Of a stretch of 64,000 nucleotides of DNA, positions 43,790 through 54,179 are shown one piece after another. Made by a program: the position numbers and the translations under genes. Below the pieces are notes generated by a model. It saw only the letters and a list, made by a program, of their open reading frames with translations, made no database searches and was not told where the DNA came from. This DNA is from Loripinus fragilis. Lineage: Eukaryota; Mollusca; Bivalvia; Lucinida; Lucinidae. Numbering within the stretch: position 1 is the first letter of the stretch; each line of letters begins with the position of its first letter. The DNA is taken from assembly GCA_964019695.1 (NCBI GenBank), contig OZ026516.1:101308368-101372367 (forward strand), given 5' to 3'.

Positions 43790-44804
43790 AGCAACATGGT
43801 AGCAAATAATTTAACCACGGATACACCCTTGATCCAGGGGGTTGGATAAAAAGGTCAAACTATATCTTTTTCTGAAAGTAGTCATGTTGCATATCAAATT
43901 AAAGCTGACGACGCTGGCAGCAACATGGTAGCAAATAATTTACCCACCGATACACCCTTGACCCAGGGGTTTGGGTAAAAAGGTCAAACTATATCTTTTA
44001 CTGAAAGTAGTCATGTTGCATTTCAAATTAAAGGGAATTGAGCACAGAGCACCATGAAAGCAAATATGCTGTCATTATACACACCAACGACCCCTGGGTC
44101 ATTTTTGTTCTTTTCTAAAAGTGGTCATGTTGCATATCAAAGTAAAGTGGAAGAAGTGTAGACCTATATGCATGGTAACACTTTGAATTTACACACCATC
44201 TTGACCTCTGAGGTTGGGTTTAAAGGTCAGATATTGAAATTGTGCAGATGTAAGTATATATTTTATTGAACTAAGCACTAAAACATACTTGTTGAAGTTT
44301 AATTTCATATGGATTTAAGGATTAACATCCATTTGATAATGAAATGAAAATATGACTGGTTCAGGCTAGGGATGTAACAATACATCGGACTATCGATATA
44401 TTGCAATAGTAACCTAGGCAATGTTACTGCATCGATAGGAAAGTGGCAAGGTCCTGGGTATGACATTAGACTGCATCCCCCACCTCTGGGTTAAGAGGCT
44501 GGCACAGCCTGGGCGGCAGAGCTAGATGGCAGCCATCTACACACCGATGGTTTGGCATCCTAGCTATTGTGGCTTGGCGGACGACTCTGTATAAGAATAA
44601 GGCACACTGCCCGAGTGCGGGAACGGCAGAATCTCAGAGGCTGTCATAGATCTGATTTGGGATATCAGCTAGGACAGGCGATCCCAGAAAAACCTCAGTT
44701 CCAAAAACAATCATGGCAGTATCAACAAATGAAGTCACGTTAGACAATGCTGGCAGAAACCAGATTTCTGTCAGTGGCGTCTCCGGCTTGGCCCCCTCTC
44801 AGGT

Positions 44805-46061
44805 GTGGGGGCAGGGTCGGGCCATTGCGGCAAATCCAGCAAGCATCTGAGAAATTTCAGGGTGGGCACTCTTAATGTGAACAATCTAAAAGGGAGGGTC
44901 TGCGAGGTGGTGGAAACACTATCTCGTAGAAAAGTAGACCTTTGTTGTGTCCAAGAGACCAGATACCGGGGTGGTCATTGCCGTATAATAACGGGCAAAG
45001 ACTCAAGGTACAAACTGTTCTGGTCTGGAAACAGCAAGGGTACTGCTGGTGTTGGAGTGATTGTGGCGGAGAAGTGGATAGAGAAGGTATTTGAGGTCAA
45101 GCGAGTCTCCAACCGGATCGTCCTGGTGAAGATCATAGTCGGTCAGCGGGTGCTTTGTCTTCTGTCTGTCTATGCCCCACAGTGTGGTCTCAGTGATTCT
45201 GTAAAGGATCTATTCTACGACCAACTTAGGGCCGTGACTGCAATGATCCCAGCATCGGAATTCCTCATCCCATGTGGTGATTGGAATGGCCATGTAGGCA
45301 GTACAGGCTCCGGTTACAAAGAAGTTCATGGAGGCTATGGGTATGGCAAGCCAGACCCTGATAGTGAGGGTGAGAGGATCCTGGAATATGCACTAGCATA
45401 TGACCTGTTCCTCGGTAACACATATTTCAAGAAACGTGACAGTCACCTCATCACATACAGGTCCGGTAATACAGCAACCCAGATAGACTTCATGTTATTT
45501 CGAAAGAGCCTGCCCAAACTTGTTATGGATGTGAAGGTGATTCCTGGAGAGGAGGTTGCTCTGCAGCATCAGCTCCTTGTGTGCGACATGATGATTGATA
45601 TGCCACCCCAAATCAAGCGCAAATTCACCCCATGTCCAAAAGTGTGGAAGCTCAGAGATCCTCTAACATGTAGCCGATTCTAGGAAGTCTTCAAGGCACA
45701 TGTGCCCGCTGTGGAAACTGAAGCGGCTACTACTACTGAGGAAATCTGGGCGAAACTCAAGACAGGTTTGCTGAAGACAACAGAGGAGGTGTGCGGCACA
45801 ACAAAGCCCCACCGATGGCGACGTGAAACTTGGTGGTGGAATAAGGAAGTAGATGATGCCATCACAACCAAGCGCCAAGCTTTCAAAGCATGGAAGGCTG
45901 GCAAATGCACACGAGCATCATATAACACTGCCAAGCGCATCTCCAGACGTGTGGTGCACCATGCACGCCACGAAGCAGACAAGGTGGTCTATGAGGGCAT
46001 TGACCACAAGTCGTCTGATATCTTCCGCCTCGCCAACCAGATGAGAATGTTGATGTTGTAG
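44805..46061 (+). pseudogene. LINE endonuclease domain and linker
   Basis: APE-type endonuclease motifs: VGTLNVNNLKGR, CCVQETRYRGG (catalytic Glu), IPCGDWNGHVG (Asp/Asn), TQIDFMLFRK, and a QHQLLVCDM block near the usual catalytic His. The frame is stopped by TAG at 45681-45683, where a Gln codon is likely (RF-stop-EVFKAHV). It then continues in the same frame (45702-46061) until a small deletion near 46043 changes frame. An ATG upstream at 44713 is in another frame, so a third lesion near 44805 is probable. This type of sequence is often labelled craniofacial development protein 2-like in databases. Confidence 0.8.
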
Positions 46062-47950
46062 GCGACAAGCCAGTGAAGAATGACGATGGGGAAATGTCAA
46101 TGAGCGAGGAGGCAAAGCATAATGCGTGGGCTGAACATTATGAAAGGCTTCTCAATGTTGAATTTGACTGGGACCCTGATCACCTGTCCAATGAACCTCC
46201 GTTAGAAGGCCCGCCTATCCCAATCACTATTGACATGGTGAAGAAGGCCATCTCAAAGATGAAGTCGGGCAAAGCTGCAGGTCCATCAGGCATAGTGGTG
46301 GAGATGATCAAGGCAGCAGGTGATACAGGTGCCACCATGATCCGAGATCTTGCTACTGCGATTATCCGTGATGGCAAGGTCCCAACTGACTGGGAGGAAA
46401 GTTTCATTGTCTGCCTTTACAAGGGCAAAGGTGATGCTTTGGATAGAGGCAACTATCGAGGCCTCAAGCTGACTGAGCAGGCCATGAAGATCCTAGAGAG
46501 GATTGTCGATGGTCTCATAAGACAGGTGGTGTCTATTGACAACTCCCAGTTTGGCTTTGTCCCAGGAAGAGGCACTACAGATGCAATCTTTGTGGTCCGG
46601 CAGCTGCAGGAGAAACACCTAGCAGTGAACAAGAGGCTTTATATGGCCTTCGTGGACCTAGAGAAAGCATTTGACAGTGTCCCTCGGAAGGTTATCTAGT
46701 GGGCCCTGAGAAAGCTAGGCGTTGAGGAATGGATTGTGCGGTTAGTCCAGGGAATGTACACTAATGCACGAAGCCGGGTTCGTGTTGGCGAGGGTTTCAG
46801 CAAAGAGTTTGAGGTGAAGGTCGGGGTCCATCAGGGATCCGTACTCAGTCCCTTGCTCTTCATCATTGTGCTGGAGGCCTTGTCACGTGAGTTTCGGGCT
46901 GGTGTTCCCTGGGAGGACCTATATGCAGATGATCTTGTCATCATTGCTGACTCCCTAGAGAAATGTGTCAGGAGGCTCTTGATATGGAAAGAAGCCATGG
47001 AGAAGAAGGGATTGAGGGTAAATGCAGGAAAGACAAAGGTCATGATCTGTGGTACAGGCCTGGACCTCTTGCAGAGTTCAGGCGAATACCCATGCGCTGT
47101 CTGTCGTACAGGAGTAGGCAACAATAGCATCTACTGCAATGGCTGCAAACTTTGGGTGCTAAAGAAATGCAGTGGGCTACAACAACTGACACCAAATCCT
47201 GATTATAGGTGTGCACGGCGCATGGGAAATGCTCGCCCTATTGATGGCAGACCACAGAGTGAAGTCCAGGTCGGACCTGATAAGCTTGAGGTGGTAGCTT
47301 CCTTCTGCTACCTAGGGGACATGCTTTCTGCTGGTGGAGGCTGTGAAATGGCGGTCACTCACTCGTGTGAAAACCGCCTGGAAGAAGTTCAGGGAGCTAC
47401 TACCAGTTCTCACATCCCGCCACATCTCTTACAAGACCCGTGGCCCTGTGTACAGCTCTTGCGTGCGGAGCGCCATGCTCCATGCCAGTGAAACTTGGGC
47501 ACTTACCAAGACGAACCTGCAGCGCTTGCAACGCAATGATAGGGCCATGATCAGACAGATCTGCAGTATCAAGCCAGAGGATGTGGCCAGGGTAAGGTCA
47601 AGCGAGCTACTGGCAAAGCTTCAGCTTGAGGACCTCGACCTCATTTTGAGAGAGAGAAGGCTTCGCTGGTTTGGGCATGTGGAGCGTTCGAGTGGTGCAA
47701 TCAGAACAGCATATGATATGCAGATTGACGGCAAGCGGGGGGCAGGGAGGCCCAAGCAAACATGGAAGAAACTGACAGAGAAAGACTGCCGTGAGTGGAA
47801 GCTCACCACAGTTGACCCTCAAGAAAGGAGCACCTGGAGAACAGGTGTGAGATCTGCTATGCATGCAGCTAGCCAGTTACCTGGAAAGGGGCCCACTGAT
47901 GTGGATGATGCCCCTGCACCTGCACGTAAATCAAAAATCTGATTATGATA
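46062..47950 (+). pseudogene. LINE reverse transcriptase and C-terminal region
   Basis: Same-frame segments 46073-46699 and 46736-47491 are separated by a single TAG at 46697-46699, where Trp is expected. RT motifs: FVDLEKAFDSVPRKV (A), VHQGSVLSPLLFIIVLEALS (B) and DLYADDLVIIA (C, YADD). A cysteine cluster CAVCRTGVGNNSIYCNGCKL follows, a zinc-finger-like module near the C-terminus. A 1-nt insertion at about 47354-47360 (GTCACTCACTCG versus GTCACTACTCG in the truncated copy at 41078) shifts the frame. The rest is read at 47334-47942. Confidence 0.85.
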
Positions 47951-48405
47951 TATGATATGATGTCAATAGTATTGGCAATAGTCTTTTCACTATAATCGCA
48001 ATAGTTTCAATAGTTTTTAGACATAGGGATATTCACTTTAAAATTGTTTGGTTGGATATGTTGTTGCATCTCATCAGTGAACTTCAACAATACGCTGAAA
48101 TTTTTCTGTTGTTTCCATACAAAAATCTGTACCCATACACGCAGAAAAGTCCTACCGTATTCTTAATTTTCTCCTTCAAACAAGCTTAAATGTTTCAGAC
48201 AATAGTATCGCAATAGTATTGCAATGGTAGTCCGCAATAGTAATAGTATCGCAATGGTACTTCCTGCATGGCAATACTATCGCAATAGTCATATTTGGCC
48301 ACACTAGTCACCCCTAGTTCAGGCCACATGACCAGGATGGCTGCAATGCCCATATAAGGTATAACTCTTCTCCAGAACCAAAGTGCCAGTGACCTTGGAC
48401 CTTAA

Positions 48406-48617
48406 TACTTAAAGCGCCAATCATGACTGCAGCAGACAACCAATTTTGTGACATCTTTCCCAATTTTCGAAAAAAAAAATGTATGATATTTCATGAGAAT
48501 AGTCTGCCGGCAGATGATTCGCATGAAATATCATGCCTTATTCATCATTTTGGAAAATGCAGCAAAATTTGAAATTGTCGTCTGCTGCAAATTATAGGTG
48601 GCTCTTAAGGGTTGAAT
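48406..48617. mobile_element. AAAGCGCCAATC fold-back MITE
   Basis: TTAAAGCGCCAATCATGACT at the left. The centre pairs ATTTCATGAGAATAGTCTGC with GATTCGCATGAAATATCATG. The right end is ATAGGTGGCTCTTAAGG. The TTAA flanks are degraded. Confidence 0.65.
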
Positions 48618-49005
48618 AAATATGAAGATTTAGGGATCATGTACCAGTGGACCCTTTAGGTTTCCCCGTGTGGGAAGAATTAGCAGTGCATATCCCAATT
48701 TACACGAGGTGTTGTTGACTTGGGACGTAAAGCAACAAAACAAACAAACAAACAAAACAGGAAACTTATGTGGAAAACATATCGTGTAAACTGGGCTTAA
48801 AGTTTATCCAAAGACCATGACCTAGTTTACAGAAAGGTCAGATTTGATATGATCCCTGAAAGCGACTTGAACTCCATCCCACACCAACCCCCAAGATTGC
48901 CTCAGGACTCAGCAGAGTGATACAGGACCTTATAAGTCTCTGTTTAGTTTAGTAAGTTAAGAATGATATAAATTTAAAGAATGTTATTTAATCACTTTTT
49001 TGTAA
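48618..49005. other. Unassigned, with a SINE 3' tail
   Basis: GTTGACTTGGGACGTAAAGC with (AAAC)n at 48712-48758 is the 3' end of the SINE family at 51937 and 53128. The rest is unassigned. Confidence 0.5.
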
Positions 49006-49007
49006 TA

Positions 49008-51267
49008 GCTAGGCGGCTAAGCGCCAAGATTGTGCTATTCCGGATACAAGCATCAAACTTTCCACACTTATTAAGTTTGGTGAGCTGATGATTTTTTGAT
49101 ATAGAACCACTTCGACAAATTCCCTCTGCGCATGTGCAAGGCAAAATTCACTTCCGTTATAGAAAATTTGGACTCGCTTGACTACACAGACCAATATTTG
49201 CGTTTGACATGGTAAAAATCGACCCACTATATCTCTAAAAGACATAAACAAATATATTTTGAAATGGTTACCATAATTACGCATGCGCAAGCTAACATAC
49301 TTCCGGTTATCTCCTTTAATGATGTAAAACGGTAGAAATCTTTGAATGAATGGAATACTTATATCTTTTGACTGGGAAATAAAATTAATGTGTTTCTTTA
49401 CAATCATTTATCCAATAATTTTTGCCGCGCATGCATTCACGCTAGAGAGCCACTGTACTAGAACAGTGCAGTCATCGTGGGTCGGTTGCAGTCGATTAGG
49501 GCAAATACTATATCACTTTGGTTTACTGTGATCCATTCTATGAGCTTGTTTCATTACAGTTATTAATTTTCATGATGATGTTTTCAGTTGCAATTATCAC
49601 TTAGATATTGTAATCCATTCTAGGACGATTGGAGCCTTTAAATTCTAAAAATAGCTAAGTAGCAGCCAATTTCTGGATAGCCAGTGGGATTTTTCTTGCG
49701 TACAAAATGTGTTCACAGATTAATGCGACACTATTTTAGTCATTAGTTATGATTAAATGGCATCACATAATGGAGGATACAAATAAGTGAATGAATAGAA
49801 TGTTTTGCATTTTTCTTTTTCTTTTTTGTGAAGTTGCAAACCATTTTGTAGCTGTACTCAAAATTAAGTAGTCAAGGGCATTGTATTAGTAGTCAAGGGT
49901 CTAAATATAATCAATTGGTATGCAACTTATGACCCGGTCACTGGACCAGAACAACCAATATATGTAGTACTATGCGTACAGTAACAAAGTAAGAAAGGGG
50001 TCAAAGATCAGGAATAGATACAATCAAGTACCACACCTGACCCAGGATACCAAATGGGAAAGTAACAACCATACAATTTAACACCACAAACGAGAGCCAA
50101 GAGGTTAGCTCTTTCCCAGCAGGTGACCACAAGGCATCAATGAGCACACGCGAATGCATGTCACACACAATACGGAAATAACACAAATGATCCACCAAAG
50201 AAGTACCGCCTTGGAACCGTCAGTAAAAGTATTTACTGGAGGGCTTAAACCAGTTTCACTTCAATAACTTTCAAAATGCCCTGCCCTCAGATTTTGAACT
50301 TTTGCGCATGAAAGTACAAATATTTTGCATTTTATCTAAACTAACTAAAGTAAGCATATATTCCAGAATATAAACAAAATTGCCTTCCATCCTTTTTTTC
50401 AGGAAAAATATCACTTTTTTGCATAACTCAGGTGCTGTATCGACTAACGATCTTTGTTAAACAGATACACAGCTCGATATATAAGTGACAATACTATGCA
50501 CAGAATATGTTCAAAAGTAAATATTGACAAAAATATTACCCTTTTTAACAGCCAGATACGCTTAAACGGTATATTTTGTGCCTCGTCGACTGCAGCCATC
50601 CTGTGATGGCCATGCTGTTTGAGTACAGTGGTTCTCTAGCGCAGCATTTGACATGAATGCATTTCTCTTGTTATGCTGGGGGCATGCATGGTTTACTCAT
50701 CATGTTCTTGAATGACTACAAAGATCACGTTGATCTTATATACAAACGTATACATAGCTTTTACTTGTAAATAAATGGGGCTTTGTTTATCGTCTAAACA
50801 ACATCCAGTTAAAAGAAACCCACTGTGCATGCGCATCTAAACAGGTCTGTAGGTTCCTATATCATTTATATTGAAGACATGCTTTGGTCCTTTGAAAGGG
50901 CATCAGGTTTTGTGCAGTTAACAATAAAAGAGAAACAGAATACCATCTTTGTACAAAAGTCAAATTTTATGCACATGCGCAGCAATTAAAGAGTGAAGAG
51001 GACTAAACTACAAACAATTAACATCACTTCTGCCACATTTTATTATCCTACAGCCATCAAGACCCCTTCTATAAAGTCAAACTGTATGAAAGCTCTATGA
51101 TATCAGCCTAAAATCAGAAAATGCCGTGCGCATGCGCAGTCGGTATTTCCCAATGTGGTTCTATATCCTATTCTGCTTAATTAGTCATGGTCTACAACTG
51201 TGCCAAATTTCATGTTTGTATCCGGAATAGCACAATCAGGCCACAATTTGGCTCTTAGCCGCCTAGC
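49008..51267. mobile_element. TA-flanked TIR element, 2.26 kb, with iterated CATGCGCA motifs
   Basis: GCTAGGCGGCTAAGCGCCAA at the left matches the inverted right end (51267 back to about 51190), including TTGTGCTATTCCGGATACAA. TA lies outside (49006-49007 and 51268-51269). Inverted similarity continues to about 150 bp (GTGGTTCTATA). Motifs: TGCGCATGTGCA 49127, ACGCATGCGCAAG 49279, TGCATGCGCAT 50826, TGCACATGCGCA 50970 and TGCGCATGCGCA 51127, the last a perfect NRF-1-type site. The longest frame (132 codons, 49009-49407 minus) overlaps the TIR and is not recognised. No transposase. Confidence 0.75.
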
Positions 51268-51335
51268 TATAAGTTAAATAGTGTTTAAAATACAACAGGG
51301 AAAGTAATCTGAGACAGACCAAACTTTACTTAGCC

Positions 51336-51500
51336 CTTAAAGTGCCAATCCCGACTACAGCAGACAACAAATTTTTTTACCTCTTTCCTAATTTTTCGAA
51401 AAAAATAATGTATGATAATTCATGAGAATCATCTGATTCTCATGAAATATCATACCTTATTCTCATGCTGAAGTAAAAAACAATTCTAAAAGGCCCTACT
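51336..51500. mobile_element. AAAGTGCCAATC fold-back MITE, truncated
   Basis: CCCTTAAAGTGCCAATCCCG starts a copy of the 31439 family. The central stem is TCATGAGAATCATCTGATTC. The right end is lost. Confidence 0.55.
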
Positions 51501-51699
51501 GCAGCCAGAAAACCATCCCCCCCTTATGCGACATTCATCTGCCTGGGTCTTCACTGTTTGTAAAATTACTCATTTAGATGTTTTCCCGTAGGTGGTGCAG
51601 AGACTGCCATGAAACAGTGTAATAGATTGTTTACTTGATCTCCAATGACATAAACCTTGCTGTCGGGGCTGTAAGGCAGTAACCCTTATCCTGCAAATA

Positions 51700-51860
51700 T
51701 ATTTTGTTCCCAAAATGTTGTCTGCTTTTTATGTCTGTTGCATATATTTAAGTGCACTTCAGACTAGTTTTTATCATTGGATTAGCCAACACTATGAACC
51801 CTGATCAGACTGCTCCCTAAGAGAGAAATCTGGGTTCATATTGTTTGAAATCTTAGAACA
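51700..51860. repeat. AACACTATGAACCC fold-back repeat
   Basis: ACTATGAACCCTGATCAGAC pairs with AATCTGGGTTCATATTGTTT. It shares flanking TGTCTGCTTTTTATGTCTG with the copy at 18240. Confidence 0.6.
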
Positions 51861-51936
51861 AGAGCAGATGAGAGAATAGAAGACAAAAAAGTCGTGCCTC
51901 TGGTGGCTGGAAAGAGTTATATCTATTTTTGGATTT

Positions 51937-52242
51937 GGCCGCGTAGCGCAGTCGGTAACGGGTCTGGCAACAGATGAGAGTCTGACTGCAGACCCGTGGT
52001 TCGCGAGTTCGATCCCGGCCTGGTCCTATACTTTCATGGAGATTGATCATGAAATAATTTCTACTGTCATTCCATCCTTCTGCTGAATCATTCAAGAATA
52101 TAAGCGAAAGTATGTGCACGAAGTACTGGTTAACTGCTTGTTCAAGCTCGCCCAGGAAAATGTGTGTTTTGGTGAACTGACCGCCCTGCCATGACCATAG
52201 CTGTTGACTTGGGACATAAAGCAACACAAACAAACAAAACAA
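51937..52242 (+). mobile_element. tRNA-derived SINE, family B
   Basis: Head GGCCGCGTAGCGCAGTCGGT (A box), GCGAGTTCGATCCCGGCC (B box), then a 200-bp body (ACTTTCATGGAGATTGATCA, GTATGTGCACGAAGTACTGG) and a 3' end TTGACTTGGGACATAAAGCA with (CAAA)n. The tRNA cloverleaf is imperfect, which argues against a functional tRNA gene. Confidence 0.85.
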
Positions 52243-52272
52243 ATCTATTTTGGGGTTTATCTAGGCTAGATT

Positions 52273-52495
52273 AACCCTTAAAGCGCCAAGAAAAGAATGC
52301 ATCTGAAAATGTCGTCTGCTGAATTCGTCTGCTGCAAATAATTGCCTAACATTACTGACAAATTAAGTATAGAAGCAAACAGTGTGGACCCAGAACAGAC
52401 TGCTCCTATAGAAGCAGTCTGATCTGGGTCCACACTGTTCTTAAACATTTCAGCAGACAAGAAAAGCAGACGACTTTTGTATCTAGGCTAGATTA
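52273..52495. mobile_element. Fold-back MITE with a 17-bp flanking repeat
   Basis: Starts CCCTTAAAGCGCCAAG after TTAA. The inside has AGTGTGGACCCAGAACAGAC paired with GTCTGATCTGGGTCCACACT. TATCTAGGCTAGATTAA occurs on both sides (about 52260 and 52481), longer than a simple TTAA duplication. Confidence 0.6.
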
Positions 52496-52808
52496 ATTAT
52501 TGTGAGTAAATTTCCATTTCAGATTCAGGAAGTTAAAAACATTTACAATTGTCTTTATCAATAAATAAGGCAAAATTCCCACTAGAACGGACTTAGTAAA
52601 GTGTTTACATTCGATCATTCATGAGGGACCCTCTACTACCGGTGAGTATTTATTTGTGGTATGATTCATCGGCCAAATTAGGATGGGTTTTTCATATTAT
52701 TTTTAGGGCCAGATTTTTTTCAGTATGAAATTATTCTTGTGATATAGAATTTGGGAATTTCATCCAAGTTTTGTCTTGAATATTTTAGATGAAAAATGCT
52801 TTAATATA

Positions 52809-53015
52809 CAGTAAAACCTGTCTTAAGCGACCACTCAAAAAGAAGACCAAAATTGGTTTTCAAGACCGATTTTCACTTAATGCAGGTCAAAAGTACTGCA
52901 GAATGCTCCCCTTGGAGCATTCTGCAATACTTTTGACCTTCATTAAGCTACCATTTGCCAATAAGATTTTTTGCTTTGTCTATTTTTGAGTGGCTGCTTA
53001 AGACAGGTTATACTG
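52809..53015. mobile_element. CAGTAAAACCTGT MITE, copy 4
   Basis: TA-flanked (52807-52808 and 53016-53017), 207 bp. Arms CAGTAAAACCTGTCTTAAGC and its complement, centre GAATGCTCCCCTTGGAGCAT. Confidence 0.8.
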
Positions 53016-53127
53016 TATTCATACATGAAAGAGAAATGGCAGACATAATTTACTTATATTATAAAATGCAGATTTTTTTTCATTTTGAGAAGCTATGCGA
53101 GCAGCTCACATGTTTGATTGAACCAGA

Positions 53128-53437
53128 CCACGCAGCGCAGTCGATAACATGTCTGGCAACAGATGCGAGTCTGACTGCAGATCTAGGGGTCGCGAGTTTG
53201 ATCCCAGCCCGGTCTCATACTTTCGTGGAGATTGATCATGGTCATTCTCCTCCCTTCCGCTGAATCATTCAAGAAGGGTTGTTATCAGTTACAAGCGAAA
53301 GTATGTGCACGAAGTACTGGTTAACTGCTTGTTCAAGCTTGCCCAGGAAAAAGTGTGGTTAGGTGAACTGACCATCCCGCCATGACCATAGCTGTTGACT
53401 TGGGACGTAAAGCAACAAAACAAACAAACAAACTCAC
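53128..53437 (+). mobile_element. tRNA-derived SINE, family B
   Basis: Same structure as 51937-52242. A box CACGCAGCGCAGTCGATA is partly decayed; B box CGAGTTTGATCCCAGCC. The body has a 12-bp extra segment (GGGTTGTTATCA) relative to the other copy. The tail is (CAAA)n. Confidence 0.8.
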
Positions 53438-53651
53438 CCCTCCCGTGGAATCTTAATTTATAAGTATGACCTCTGATATAATTAACCCTTGTCCTGCTGT
53501 ACCCACATATATCCTTTTGAAAACACAGTTGACCCAGATGAGCTTGCTTCTGTTTTCAGCAGTGATTGAAAATGGTTAACAGGATGAGGATAGAAATTGG
53601 TTAGGAGTGTTGGACATTATAATAAGTTGACTTTCAGCTTTACTCATGTTC

Positions 53652-53853
53652 CCCTTAAAGCGCCAATCACGACAGCAGCAGACAACAAATTTTGCGACAT
53701 CTCACGACAAATATTAAAAAGCTATGATCTTTCATGAGAATCGTCTGCTAGCAGACGATTCTCATGAAATATCATGCCTTATTTGTTATTTTTGAATAAA
53801 GCATCAAAATTTGAAAATGTCATCTGCAAATTATAGGTGGCGCTTTATGGGTT
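53652..53853. mobile_element. AAAGCGCCAATC fold-back MITE
   Basis: CCTTAAAGCGCCAATCACGA at the left. The centre is GAATCGTCTGCTAGCAGACG, a perfect stem. The right end GGTGGCGCTTTATGGG is followed by TTAA. Confidence 0.7.
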
Positions 53854-53918
53854 AAAAGACTTGACTCTTTTCCCGCCAGTCTGCTCTTTCATCTGCATAT
53901 GTTAAGGTAGCCTATAGT

Positions 53919-54122
53919 CAGTAAAACCTGTGTAAAACAGCCACTCCAAAAAGACTGAAAATTGGTTTCAAGACCAATTATCCCTTAATACAGGTCAAAA
54001 GTATTGCAGAATGCTCCAAGGGGAGCATTCTGCAATGCTTTAGACCTTCATTAAGCTACCATTTGTCATTAAGATCTTTGTTTTGTCTATTTTTGAGTGG
54101 CCCTTTTACACAGGTTTTACTG
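53919..54122. mobile_element. CAGTAAAACCTGT MITE, copy 5
   Basis: Starts CAGTAAAACCTGTGTAAAAC and ends ACACAGGTTTTACTG, followed by TA. It lies in the repeat whose interrupted relative flanks 201-4520. Confidence 0.75.
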
Positions 54123-54179
54123 TATTGCAAATAATATGGACCCAGATCAGATTCCTGATAAAATCTGGTCTGAAGTGCA

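Larger units (their letters stand above)
44450..47962 (+). mobile_element. Near full-length RTE-like LINE
   Basis: 3.5 kb with a leader, an endonuclease, a reverse transcriptase and a (TGATA)n-type tail, inserted in GTGGCAA|TGCCAATAG of the hAT-like element. The order endonuclease-RT in one reading unit and the very short 3' end fit the RTE group; the exact clade is an inference. It is inactivated by two stops and at least two frame changes. Confidence 0.8.
44367..48316. mobile_element. hAT-like element carrying a LINE
   Basis: Ends TAGGGATGTAACAATACATC and ...GTCACCCCTA, flanked by the 8-bp duplication GTTCAGGC (44359-44366 and 48317-48324). Subterminal CAATAGT/ATCGCAATAG motifs are abundant. 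Without the LINE it is about 0.44 kb and non-coding. A relative without the LINE is at 20847-21770. Confidence 0.8.

Noticed and set aside
45663..47864. Several 60-100 codon minus frames
   Set aside because: Shadows of the RTE-like LINE coding sequence.
49009..49407. 132-codon minus frame
   Set aside because: It overlaps the TIR of the 49-51 kb element and has no known similarity; probably chance.
51937..53437. tRNA genes at 51940-52020 and 53130-53210
   Set aside because: A and B boxes are present, but each copy continues into an identical 200-bp body with a (CAAA)n tail, so they are SINEs.
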